Shown here: positions 24,225 through 35,100 of the stretch, piece by piece | How positions within the stretch are numbered: position 1 is the stretch's first letter | Layout of the letters: every line of letters begins with the position of its first letter | NCBI RefSeq assembly: GCF_021347895.1 | Contig: NC_067113.1 | Coordinates: 43,935,474 to 43,999,473, forward strand | Source: Acanthochromis polyacanthus | Taxonomy: Eukaryota > Chordata > Actinopteri > Pomacentridae | Direction: 5' to 3' | Length of the DNA: 64,000 nt | Made by a program: the position numbers and the translations under genes | Notes under the pieces: generated by a model | What the model saw: the letters and a program-made list of their open reading frames with translations, nothing else | Database searches by the model: none | What the model was told of the DNA's origin: nothing

Positions 24225-24560
24225 TGCGCATGTGCACATACAACCTCTCCCTCACCCCCCTCTAACCTCCCCCCTCTTAACATTTACGAAGAAACGCCCT
24301 CCTCCACAAACTTGCGTAGGACTCGTGAAGTTGTCTTTTACGGCTGGGTCCCCCTGGATCTTTATCTGCCATTATGTAAAGAAAGATGAGCAAAACAAGT
24401 CGCCAGCTAACTACGAAGCTATACCAAAGCAACACATACAGAAAACACGTAAGTCCAAGGCGTACGTAATCTACGTAACTAGGCCTGAGCCGGAAGATTT
24501 TTGATTGACAGGAAAGGGAGCAAAGCAAAGGCCTCGGTCCGAGCGCAATGATTGGCTGAA
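24225..24560 (-). repeat. GC-richer, repeat-like segment with a short peptide frame
   Basis: The stretch is CpG-richer than its surroundings. On the minus strand an ATG at 24372 opens a 31-codon basic peptide (starts MADKDPGGPSRKRQLHES) that stops at 24277-24279. It resembles, from memory, a segment seen repeatedly in fish genomes, but I cannot name the family. It could be a mobile-element piece or a 5' exon fragment. Confidence 0.3.
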
Positions 24561-24699
24561 TGTTTTTCAGGTCCTGCCATGTCCACAGTTATTTTTTTTA
24601 ATTTTTATTCTTTTAGAGACCATACATACAAGTCCACTACATGTCAGTATATTCATTTTATGTGAATCAGACAAATTAAACAAAGAAAACATCCTCCAT

Positions 24700-24970
24700 A
24701 ATGTCTTTAAGTATTCACTCCAACATTTGCTATATTCACAATCTTTCCCTCCTCGGCCACCGAAGTTTGACCTCAGAAGTCATAGGTGTCTTGGTGGCCT
24801 CCCTCACCAGTCTCTTTCTTGCACAGTCACTCAGTTATTGAGAATGACCTGCAGAGTTGCTTGAAGTGTTATTTTGTCTTCATGGTGTAGTTCTATGCAG
24901 GAGTTCTGATCCACCAGTGACTGGACCTTTCAGATACAGGTGTCTTTGTACTCCATCACTTGAGACAGAT
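24700..24970 (-). mobile_element. Tc1/mariner deletion-derivative fragment
   Basis: AAGTATTCACTCCAACATTT leads within about 70 bp to 'gtcataggtgtcttggtggc' and 'agtctctttcttgcacagtc', which align with 16505-16560. The end part 'tgatccaccagtgactggac' aligns with 16757-16780. The early join matches that of the copy at 20490. Confidence 0.7.
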
Positions 24971-26573
24971 TCAGTTGAGAATGTTTAGTTGAATAGCAAT
25001 GCAGTTTTGTAGAGACTGCTTCACACCCAGCAATTTGACAGAACCAGTTCCTTAGGTTTGTTCTGTATGAAACTCTGACTGTCTGGATCTTTCCTCGGTA
25101 TCCTGCTCAATATCCTGCAGTTTAAAGGTGGAAATGCTCAGCCATGGCATTTAAAAACACCGTCTTGACATGTCAACAAGGTAGATAATGGGCTGGTTTT
25201 TAGTATTTTCATGGGTTTTGATAGACTTGGGATGTTGGTCCTGATAATCAGAATGAATTCCCCATTTGTTTCTGCTGCATTACTCAGTCTGACTTCATGT
25301 TCATGTTGTTGCTGCCTTCTGCTGGGGTTATTTTGTCTGTCATGTTTGGCATGTGGCATCTTGGTCTGTTGAAACAGAACTCGTGGCATCCAAGGCAAAA
25401 GGCCAAAGAATGTATGTTAAACAGACTGTAAAGCCTTTTAAAGCAGTTTGGCGCTCAGTTTCCATTGAGTACAACAAATTCAATAGTAACAATAGGTTTA
25501 ACTAAAACATATTGTGTTTATGGATTAGGATTTGTGTTTTCACTCTTGTCAGAGTGATTACAGCCTTGTTAAGTGGAATGTAAACATCTCTAATCAAATG
25601 GATGAGATGAATAGCAAAGCCCTGGAATGAGGCTTCTTTTATCATTTCTTTTGTCCATCTGACTCCCCTTTTCTTTCCTTCTACTTCTGTTTTTTGTCAC
25701 CTCCTTTCCTTTGCTCCTCTGTGTTATTATCTATGCTTCCCTCTCCTTTTTTTGTTTCATCTTTTTCTCTCTTTTTTTTTTTTGCTGTATCTGTGGGCTT
25801 TCTCTAGCTTCTCTCATTATCTCCCTCTATCTCCCTCGATCTGTCTCCCTTTGCTTTGGCTGCAATCCTGTTTGGCCTTCTCCCTCTTAGATCACTGATC
25901 TCTCTCTGCGCTGAAGCCCGAGGAAATCGGCATCTGGTGAAGCTGCCTCCTTCCAGAGCTTGACATCGATTACAAAAACACGTCAGCCTACACTGACCAA
26001 AACAGAAACAATTTCTGGTTGAACTTGAATCTCTCCTTGGGGCCATGGATGAAGTAAACTGTTTAAAACACTTCAGTGATAAGTAGCAAATGGACAAAAC
26101 TGTCTTTTTGTGCTATATTTTGGAAACTGTGGCTTGAATGTAACTTTAAATAAATTCAGATGGATTTGCAGATCTGGTTGTGGCTGTGGGAACAGAGCGC
26201 TGTATTGTAAGAATTGTAGTGGAAGGAAATGAGCGCAGTGATGAATGATCGGTCACCTCGGCTCTGACACACACCCACACACTGCTATTATACTGTCCGC
26301 ACACGACTGCACATATGAGTGAATGAAAATGAGGAAAGGCACACATTCATGTAGAACAAATGTTTACTTTTAGTCAAATCGAGAAAATCAGAAATACTAA
26401 CCAGCATTGCGTGCATCTGTTTCATGCTGGTGAAATGTCTGGGCTGGCAAAGCTGCTCTGTCAGCCGGTCCAAGTGGCACTCTGACGGGTTGTCATTAAA
26501 TTTAGAACAGATCCATGGTGCCCAGAGGAGAAGTTCTCCTTTTCATTTTATTGTTTTTCAATATTTTCTCTCC
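24971..26573. other. Non-coding; short repeat match at 25121-25175
   Basis: At 25121 'tttaaaggtggaaatgctca' then 'gccatgg' matches 53953-53980 inside a MITE copy, so a piece of that family lies here. A pyrimidine-rich tract covers about 25620-25860. No gene was recognised. Confidence 0.45.
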
Positions 26574-26748
26574 TTTTTTTTTTTTTTTTGGCATTTTCAC
26601 CTTTATTAAACTGTGACAGCAGAGCGACACCGGAAAGGTGAGGAAAGCGAGCAGGGGAATGACATACAGTAAAGGTCAGGGCAGGCTGGGGATCACACCG
26701 GGGGCCCATGTGCTATGTGCCACAACCACTCAGGTATCGGGTCGCCCA
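26574..26748 (-). mobile_element. tRNA-headed SINE-like element
   Basis: On the minus strand the head (from about 26748) reads GGGCGACCCGATACCTGAGT, then GGTTGTGGCAC. This resembles an A box, and GGTGTGATCCC further on resembles a B box. The element ends in a poly(A) tract (T16 at 26574-26589 on the plus strand). Head, body and A-tail in that order are the layout of a tRNA-derived SINE. The copy is decayed and its family is not named. Confidence 0.55.
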
Positions 26749-27271
26749 GAGAGGACAAGTTCTAATGACTTCAGCGATCTTCTGACCTTTCCTGTATTTC
26801 CACCAGCAGGCTGAAGTTTCACTTATCCCAGTGAAATATCTCAACGTATAACAGATGGACTGCGATTCAATTTTCATGCAGACATTTGTAGTTCATATCC
26901 GAATAGCTGAGTGGGCCTCTGACTTTTCCTCTAGCGCCAACATGATGCTGACATTTGTTGTTTTGAGTGAAATGTCTCAGCAAATTTGATACACATATTT
27001 GTGCCAACATCTGTAGTAACTTTGGGGATTCCTTATTTCTTCTTGTACCACAACCATCCGGTCACTGTATTATGTTTAGCACTAATTAGCAAATATTAGC
27101 ATGCTAAAATGCTACATTAAAGTACCTGACAGTGTAAGCATTTTGTAAGCTCAGAGGCATCTTTATGTAAGACTTGTCATTGTGAGCATAATAAGTTTGA
27201 CTTCACTGGACTGCAGTCATGGCTACAGACTCCTCGTCATCGCTAACCTCTTTACATTGGCTATGCTTGAT
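26749..27271. other. Non-coding, nothing recognised
   Basis: AT-rich DNA with no recognisable feature. Confidence 0.5.
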
Positions 27272-27795
27272 TTTAAAGGCCCCCTCTGGTGATTTTTTAA
27301 AAAACTATGCGAACATTTCTATGCAGCGTTTCTTACATGACACATCAAGAGCAAAATATCAACACTTTGGGTGAGATTTCCACCTTGAAACTGCAATGGA
27401 TTGAGATATCTAGTGTTTTATACATAAGAAAACTTAAAGAACCAGTCCTGTCTTCTTCCAGAGTGGGGCTTTCTGTACCATTCTTCTTCTTCAGAGTTGC
27501 TTTCTGGCTATAGCACATATGGATGAATTACCCCAATGTTACATCTTGCTATTGTGTACCATAGAATAGTTTAAGTGTGCGAGCTTGTGTACTTGAGCTA
27601 AGGTGAGTTGTCAAAAATGGAAAAAGAGGCCAGGAATGAGGCTTTTATTCATCTTCACATTCTAAAGTAATGTAGTGTTACATCTCAGGTCTTTTAAGTC
27701 AAGAAGGGATCACTTTGTATAGAGGAATTGTGTAATTTTGATACATGCAAATGAGTTTTCAGGGGTTTAATCAATGACCGTGGAGGGACTTTAAG
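27272..27795. mobile_element. MITE, TTTAAAGTCC family, near full length
   Basis: The left end is TTTAAAGGCCCCCTCTGGTG. The right end, reverse complemented, is CTTAAAGTCCCTCCACGGTC. The two are imperfect terminal inverted repeats about 524 bp apart. No transposase is encoded. Partial copies at 229, 12127 and 53719, and a small piece at 25121, make this the most repeated short element in the window. Confidence 0.65.
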
Positions 27796-29225
27796 GTTTA
27801 ACTGATTGCCTTGAAGGCCCTCGTGGTGCCCCTGAGCTATATCCTTGACCTCTTAGTGCTGTACGTGTCTGTACGTCCTCAGGCAAAGGTCTTTTGTCGG
27901 TTTGTCGGCTGACGTCTGAGTACAAAGAGTTTACAGTCAGGACCTTGAGGCTCTGGAACATCTGCTCAAGGAAACAGGCCGGCAAAGTCAGTGACCTCAT
28001 TAAAGTTCCTTTATAAAATATACTCGTATCAGAGAACCTTTCCTGATTTTAGTTGAGTTTTAATTTAATTGAAACTGCCTTTTCTATTGGTGTCCTTGTG
28101 AAGCAAATTGTAAATTGAATTTTGAGAAATGCTTGAAAAATAGTGATGATTATTATGATAAATTATTAGTGTTGTTTAGGAAGGCTTGATTTTATTTCTG
28201 ACTGCAAAAAGCATTCAGCTAGTGGTGCATCACTCTACACAGGTTATCTGGTAATAGGACAGATAGAGAGAAAAAGGAAATAAAGACAAGGAGAGAAGCT
28301 ATTGAGATTTGCAAATAGATATTTAGATACAAGCAGGGAAAACCAGAGAAAAACAAATTGTGAACAGATTGATGGGATCAAGGTGAACAGACTTTCAGGA
28401 AGAAGACGAGAAATACTAACAAAACAAAAAAAGAACAGAGAAAAAAGAGGACAGAGTCACGTTTCTCCAAAACACAGCATCAAGAGAAAGCTCGGCTGCT
28501 TTTAAAATATTTAACAGGACAAGACAGCGACTCTTAGAGTCACTTTGTTAATCCCTCCTACAAACGCACACACACAATAGTGTGAATACCTGAATGTGCT
28601 TCAGCTGTAGGTAACCTTCACTCCTCTGTGAAGCATCTGTTACTGCATTGCAGAGCCTGTTGGAAAGCAGGAGGAAATTTTGTTGTTGTTGTTGTTGTCT
28701 GTCTACATAGAGAGGAGTTATTTTGTTAAGATAAATAGTGTTCAAACAGAGGTGCAGAGGTGGGAAACCTTGACAAGCAATGCAGGGGTCAGATACTGAG
28801 GCCACGAAACATAGAAAAGACTGAGAAGGAGAAATGCATGAAGAAAGGCATCCGGGATGGGCAAGAAAAAAATTAGAGTAGGAGGTAGATAGTGAAAGGA
28901 TGAGAGAGAGGGAAGGGGAGTCAGAAATGTGGTATTGTCCTGACAATATACAAACACATGCATTTAAAATGGAGGTCAGATTTGTAGGTCTCAATCTGAA
29001 AAGCGTCTCTTTGAAAAGAAGAAGAAGAGAGAATGAGAAGGAAAAGAAGTGGAGGGATTGGAGAGGGAAGAGATTTCATGGCCACAGAATATTAACATAC
29101 TGTGTTTCATGCATTACTGAGGTCAGATGTGAGGGTCAGGACATGAATAAACTAAAAAGAAATGGATTAAAAAAAGAGGAGGAGGTGCAATCTTTGGAAC
29201 TGCTGTATTTCTTACTTGTCAGATT
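27796..29225. other. Non-coding with a (TTG)n tract
   Basis: TTG repeats at 28680-28698 and purine-rich stretches at 28250-28460 and 28880-29060. Frames here are Lys/Arg/Glu-rich (plus) or Ser/Leu/Phe-rich (minus) because of that bias. Confidence 0.5.
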
Positions 29226-29631
29226 ACACTGTTAAAAAATGCACGTTTTGCTCATTAATTTTAATTTTTTACAGATATTCTCACAGTGTTGTTAAAATGC
29301 AGATAATTAGCACAAGCACAGAAAAAAAGGTATAAATTTACAAGTTAAATGTAAAAGACATGCCAAAACTTTACATAATGCCCACATCAAAAGTTTGTAC
29401 TTTTACAAATTTTAATTTGTTGTTTTACAGCGTGGGATCATAAAATTACCCTATATCTTAAATTGCATTTAACTCTGCTATAAGTATGTCAATTTTACAA
29501 ATATTTATTTATCTGAACTGTTTTTATAGTTTCTGAAAGTTACAGTATCCTATTGGTTTCAAGTGTATTTTTTCTGGCACCCTTGCAGACAGATTTTTAC
29601 AGTTTTTTTTTGTTTGTTTGTTTTACAGTGT
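29226..29631. mobile_element. MITE with ACACTGTAAAA-type ends
   Basis: The segment starts ACACTGTTAAAAAATGC and ends TTTTACAGTGT. The ends are inverted repeats of the ACACTGTAAAA type, and TTTTACAG words recur inside (for example 29425 and 29596). It is about 406 bp, AT-rich and non-coding. Its target duplication is unclear. Confidence 0.5.
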
Positions 29632-29757
29632 GTAAACTGAAGACAACTTTTTTTCATGTAAATCACTCATATAATAATCTGGAAGGTTAAATCAGGATTC
29701 TGTAATGGCTCATGTTGATACAGCATACTGATATCCAATATGTAAAACATTACAACT

Positions 29758-29850
29758 GTCCATCCTTCTTCCATCTGATGCTTATCTGTCATCAGGTCGC
29801 AGGGTCAGTCGTCTTTCCAAATGTTTCTTTCCCCAGTTCCCCTGCAGATG
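29758..29850 (-). repeat. LINE 3' tail fragment
   Basis: TCCATCCTTCTTCCATCTGA, then 'gcttatctgtcatcaggtcgc' and 'agggtcagtcgtc'. Read on the minus strand this matches a fish LINE 3' end (GGTCGCGGGG-type block, then GATAAGC and GATGGA tail). It is only a tail. Confidence 0.4.
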
Positions 29851-29881
29851 GAGAGTCTCAAGATTATGGAATTACACGCAC

Positions 29882-30180
29882 TGCTGTTTGACAGTTTGGG
29901 GTCACTTAGAAATGTTCTTATTTTGAAAGAAAAGACTTACATACAGTCTAGACATAGTTAATGTGATAAATGACTATTCTAGCTGGAAATGACAGATTTT
30001 TAATGGAATATCTACATAGGAGTACAGAGGACTATTTGCTGGGAAACACTTTGGGATCTTTGTGCTGTTACTGAACAGTTTTTGCCATTCTGCTTGGGCC
30101 GCAAGCAACCATCACTCCTGTGTTCTAATGCTACATTGTGTTAGTTAATGGTGCTGAAAGGCTAACTGGGAGGAGTGCCA
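29882..30180. mobile_element. Second Tc1-like family, terminal fragment
   Basis: TTTGACAGTTTGGGGTCACT, then 'tagaaatgttcttatttt', resembles the terminal region of a fish Tc1-type element distinct from that at 14877. Homology of the type 'aaatgactattctagctgg' and 'atcactcctgtgttctaatg' continues to about 30160. No opposite end or transposase frame is seen, so it is truncated. Confidence 0.5.
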
Positions 30181-31899
30181 TATTCAGATTACAGCCCAAT
30201 ATGAAGACAAATTGTCTGCTCAAGAATGTCAACTAGACAATATCTAATCAAAACCAAGTCATGTCTTAGTACAGCATGTGTCTTCACAACATCTGCTATT
30301 CTCAGGGCCATATCAAGTACAGAGAGACTCTAACATGCTTACAGCCTCTGTTTGGGATTGGCAGAATAGGAACAAGGGTCAACCTATAGAATGATTTGAG
30401 GTGACTCATAGGATCTACAACTAACAACTACAAGGAAGTACCTCAATGATAGGAAAGAGAGTATTCAACGAAAGTATTCAATAGCCACTGGCTCCCAACA
30501 CCCCCCCCCCCCCCCCCCCCCCCAAGTGATATTTTACTATTGACTTTTTCCCAGCATTGTTAGCATTATTTTCATTCTGAGTAGCTGTTCAGTTAGGTGT
30601 AATGTAGAACCTAAACCACGAAAGATCATGGTTTGTGTTAGAGTAGAACTTTCCACATTTGCAACAGTGCTGCCCATCTAAAAGAAATGACAGTGACAAC
30701 ACCATTGTGTTTCTGAAATCCTATGTTACATGCACTTATTTACACAACCAGTAGAGGTCCTTCCGGTAAACCTCAGCTGTTTTAACCCTTCAACAGTCCC
30801 CCAATGTTTTTCCAGTAACGCTGGGCTGCATATAACACCACAGACTGACGCTCATATTCATGCTCTAGTTTTGAAGAAAGCTAATCATATTGTTATTCAC
30901 AACCTATCTGTTCAAACAATAAGATGTTTCACTTTATTCTAGCTGAATATCAAACAATGTAATGAGTTGAATACTAGATCCTCAGCAATCTCTGGTGGAA
31001 TTGGAGGTTCAAAAATACTCTCAGTGCAAAGTTACAGATTTGTGCCAGAGTGACAGGCTAATGTGTACCTCTGCCCTGTGAAATGACAGCAAAATTACAG
31101 TTCTGAAGACCACACACGCACACTCACACAAAGAGAGATAGGAGACTAGGAGATGCAAAGATATCAAAGACGACACAAAGGACAAAGTGACAGATTATGC
31201 GATTTTCTCCTCGCACTAAAATAAGGTGAAATTTGGCCATTTCGAACAAGTCTGACAAACGAATATCGGTAGAATGAACAGGAGGACTTGGAGCATTAGA
31301 ATGACAGAAAGAAAGACAAGGAAAGTGAGAGTGAGACGAAAGGGAGATAACACGAGAAGAACAGGGTGAAAAATCAGAGTCAGAAACAACAAATTGGGCT
31401 TGGGTGACATGGAAGAGGATGTAGATTAGAGCGAGAAACAAGGTGACGGCTCCTAACATCTGTCGCCAAGTGGTTCTCGAAAAGGTCAGACTCGTGGAAG
31501 GGCAGTTATGGATAAGTGGGTGCTGCTGGTTCAGGACTTTAGCTCTGCCTGAAGGCACTTTAGAGGTGTTTGTCATCCAACATTTAATCCTGCCAGCCGT
31601 GGAGACAATGGAGCAATGTCACTAAACTAGCATGTGACTTTTATCACACATTACCATTTGTCATCCCTAACAAAGACTCCACAATAGATGTAAGGAGGAA
31701 AACATTGCCAAGAGTTTGACTGACTCAAATCCCCACTGAGTGCACGGCTGCACGAGTGTTTGATGTATGCAAATTGGTCGTAAGTAGTCATCATGCCGAA
31801 TGCTCTTTCTCTCTCCGCACCTGAAAAGGAGGAGTCATTATTGAAATGACACGCAGCGGTCTTTGTGTATGGCATTTATGTCCTTTCTGGTTATGGCTC
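30181..31899. other. Non-coding with a C23 homopolymer
   Basis: An uninterrupted run of 23 C bases lies at 30501-30523. A purine-biased stretch (31120-31410) gives Ser/Phe/Leu-rich minus-strand frames. No gene was recognised. Confidence 0.6.
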
Positions 31900-32550
31900 A
31901 TAAAGGAGACATCATGAGTGTTGATGCTGACATCATTGGCTGAGGTAAACTCATTGTGGCCGCCTGTGCTGCCGTGCCTCAGCTGCATGATAATGAAAGT
32001 ACAGGAAATGATGCTAAGTGCAGCCTCTCTTTCATGCAGTTTACCTGTACGTTTCATGCACCAAATCTGTAAAACTTCCCAGAAACTGTCAACAACAGGA
32101 GCATAAGTCTCGTGAGCAATAGCCTTTTGGCAGTATTTGTGATTACAACGCGCTTGCAGGATTTATAGAATCACCAGTGGGTGTCGTAATTTAAATGGAA
32201 GACTACGACTTGTGTCTGTCAGAGCTGAGAGAGATGGGATGAGTGGCGCTGGGTTCAGTGGCATTGGCTGTATTAACCTCACTCCCGGCGTGATTGTGCG
32301 GCTGCCAAAGGCTATTATGTGGTAATTATGCCGTGTCAAACAAATGTGCCATTTCCTACACATCAGCGTTCGTGTCGGACAGCTATGTCTCCATTATGGT
32401 GAACAGAACATTGAAAAACAAATGTGTGGAGCTCTTTCTCCGTCTCCCTGTTGGATACGAATGTGGCACATTAAAGGCTATTTAGGCCACTTTACATTAG
32501 ACTTGTTGATCGAATACAGCTGGAGGACAAACACTGATTATGATGAGTGA
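31900..32550. promoter_or_regulatory. Candidate conserved non-coding segment (speculative)
   Basis: This stretch is free of simple repeats and recognisable transposons and has more even composition than its surroundings. It contains homeodomain-type cores such as GTGGTAATTATGCC (32320-32333) and AATTTAAATGG. That pattern would suit an enhancer, but by eye it is weak evidence and I cannot test conservation. Confidence 0.2.
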
Positions 32551-33089
32551 TGACGAACATATTATCTGATTATTGCTGCTGATGCCGGTTAATCTGAGGC
32601 TGAAGTTTGTTCACACGGTCTAGCAGAATGTCGTTTTCTTACACTGCTGAGAAGAAGATTCTGGGTTTGAACCTGTTGGCCGGATGTTCTTTCACTTCCT
32701 GTGTGGGTTTTCTTCCTCACGCAGTCCAAAGACATGGATCGTAGGTTATTTAGTGATTCTTAATCAGCAAGAAGTTTGAGACTTGTTGTGAAGCACGGAG
32801 ATATGAGATCACAGAATCAGCCACAAAGGGGAGACTGACAGAACAACAGCTAAATAAGGGAACATTGTGATATTATAACCTGTGATTTAGGATCAAGTTA
32901 TGCCATAACCTAATGAATATGTCTGAACTAACCAAGTGTTTATTCTTACATTCTGTAATGTTGAAACAGTGTAGAAATCAGAAGAGTGCCTCATTCAGAA
33001 AGAATGATGGGTTGATTATTTTTTGGGAAATTGTCTTTTCTTTCTACATTTTTAAAAGTTGGTTGTTTGTCATTTTTACTGGTTTGATA

Positions 33090-33664
33090 TAGCCTAGCCA
33101 CGCTATACCCATGTTTCTGACGGCACAAGGGTCTAGGTCAGCTCGACAGGGAGGGAGGCGGGCTAAAAGGTTGTCTATCAAATCCCTCTGCAGCAATTGG
33201 GTAGGTATACAACCAATCAACGCAACGAATAGGCTGACGTAGTTCTGAGAGCACCGGCGGATTGTGGCTAAGTCCCATTAGCTTCCCAACCAGCGGAGCC
33301 AACTGGTATATTAAGGATTTGCCATATCCCGTCGGCATAAGTCCAAATACATCTTTCTTCTTAATGAAACACTTGAGTGCCGTCCTTTGTTTATCTTTCA
33401 AGTTGAATTTTAGCTTCAAATCTTTAAGGGCTGTGGCCAAAGCCGAGTAGAAAGATAACTGTTTATTGTGCGCCGGTTGTTTCTGTCAGAATCGTCACGC
33501 CTCTGTCGTCACTTAGTTACACCCGCCTTCCGACTCTACACTTCATGGTGATTGGTCCGGCCAGTTTTAGGAGAATCCAGCCTCGAGCCTTATGGAGGGT
33601 AACAAGACCCACCCTGGCAGAGAATTAAATTTGTTGCCGTGGGTTGTCTAGCTCAGCTAGGCTA
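33090..33664 (-). mobile_element. TIR element with 9 bp flanking repeats and a RecQ fragment
   Basis: The left end begins TAGCCTAGCCACGCTA. The right end, reverse complemented, begins TAGCCTAGCTGAGCTA. The element is flanked by GGTTTGATA (33081-33089) and GGTTTGACA (33665-33673), a 9 bp direct repeat with one mismatch. Ends plus duplication indicate a cut-and-paste transposon. A 9 bp duplication suits MULE-type elements, but that is an inference. The 575 bp body is GC-richer and encodes no transposase. It carries a minus-strand piece of RecQ-like helicase. Confidence 0.6.
33270..33440 (-). pseudogene. RecQ-like DNA helicase fragment (motif 0 to motif I)
   Basis: An ATG at 33440 opens about 57 codons that align with the start of a RecQ-family helicase domain. 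FNLKDKQRTAL (12-22) corresponds to the motif 0 region with its invariant Gln (Q18). VFGLMPTGYGKSLIYQLAPL (31-50) is the Walker A motif with K41, where most family members have PTGGGKS, and the family-typical SL.YQLP-like follow-on. After about residue 57 the similarity stops and the frame runs through unrelated element sequence to 33138. A working RecQ core is over 300 residues, so this cannot be a helicase. It lies wholly within the TIR element and was probably captured or is one exon of an element gene. Confidence 0.65.
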
Positions 33665-33673
33665 GGTTTGACA

Positions 33674-35100
33674 GGTTTCAGAAAGAGTTTTGATAACTGT
33701 TAAACAAAGAGGGTTTTAACTTTGTAATGAGGTGAGAAGTCACGAGCAAAGTGAACTAGGGTCAAATGATTCACCGTAAAGATTAAACTCAAAATAGATA
33801 CTGGATTTTTATAAGTCTGGAAAATGGGAGACGGGCTGTCTGGATTCCTTAAAGGTGGAGGTGTCCATGCGGACGTTGCATGGTTCAGGTGTGCGAGTGG
33901 GGAGGGGGGAAGATGGAGTCATTGCATATGCAAAAGGTTCAGTAAACTATAAATTACACCAGATCGAGACGCAAGTTGGGAGTCGCTGGGTGGTAGTCAC
34001 TCGATGCAAACCAGGGTAGAAATGCCCTGAGCAAAGGGGATTTTATCACGTAACTCGGACGGGGGATTCAACATGATCTGCAAAGGAATAACTGTTCTAT
34101 TGGAATTTTGGACCAAAGAACTGCTCTTTCTGCAGTGTTTGAGGATTACAGAACTGTGATCTGGATATAACACTGACTGATGGAACATTACTGGATTCTA
34201 TTATTTCCAAAGGAATAACACCAGAATGGATTAACAAAATTTTTACTGACCCAAACAACAAAAATGGATATATGCAGATCTAAATCGGGTCCGGACTCCC
34301 GTCCACTTTCCCCTGGGCCCCGGCGGGTCTCAAACACTTGTCGGGTCTCAGGTAAGCAGCTGGGTGTGGCCACACCCTGACTGCTCTGCCCCTCCAAATT
34401 ACATATTTTGGGTGATTATTACTTTTCTTTTAGGAAAGCATGATACCAGTTCGGAGTTAGGATGAGTGATTTGAATATTATCTAATGTTTGATTATTTGT
34501 CTGATGATTTATTGGCTATGCTAAAATATATTTTAATAAAGCATTATTCTGCAATTAAAGACAACAGATTGCAGGTGCTATTTTTCTTCCTAAATGAATA
34601 CTTATACATCTAGCTCTGGATGTAAAAAGTCAGATTATTGCGTGCATAACAATAGTAGAGGTTCTGAAAGGTTACCCAGTCATGGGGGGCAGGTTGGCCC
34701 TGTATAAACATATCCTAGAGGTTGTCTAAATGTCCATAACCTCTGAATTAAACCTAGCAACTTACCAAGTGCAAGATCCATAAGAGGAAAAGCTGCCGTT
34801 AACAGGCGTGACTGGTGATTAAGTTTAACTATACCAAAGTGGCTACTCGGTTAAATTAATTATCAGAGGAAGCAGGGATAGGCGTTTGGATGTAGGCAGT
34901 GAGAAAGCTAGGCGAATTTTCCTCGTTTACCAGCTTAACAGTTCTGCTGCATCCCTCTGAGCTAGATCTCAGGGGGCAGTAGAACCAGACCCGTAGGATG
35001 GAGAGCTGGTCCGGTGATTCCCTGACAGCTGAATAAGTTAATTAGGGGTCACTGGCCCTGAGGATCGATAGACTACATGGTTGTATGTCACATAGTTGAA
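33674..35100. other. Unrecognised segment, possible old LTR-element remnant
   Basis: The stretch 33880-34400 and 34640-35080 is GC-richer than its neighbours and lacks simple repeats. It reads like transposon-derived DNA (blocks such as GGGTCTCAGGTAAGCAGCTG), but no family motif, terminal repeat or coding frame can be identified. Confidence 0.2.

Noticed and set aside
26690..26748. Functional tRNA gene
   Set aside because: A-box and B-box-like parts are diverged, no cloverleaf can be drawn, and an A-tail follows; it is a SINE head.
33138..33440. A complete 100-residue helicase gene
   Set aside because: Only the first ~57 residues match RecQ; the remainder is element sequence and all motifs after motif I are missing.
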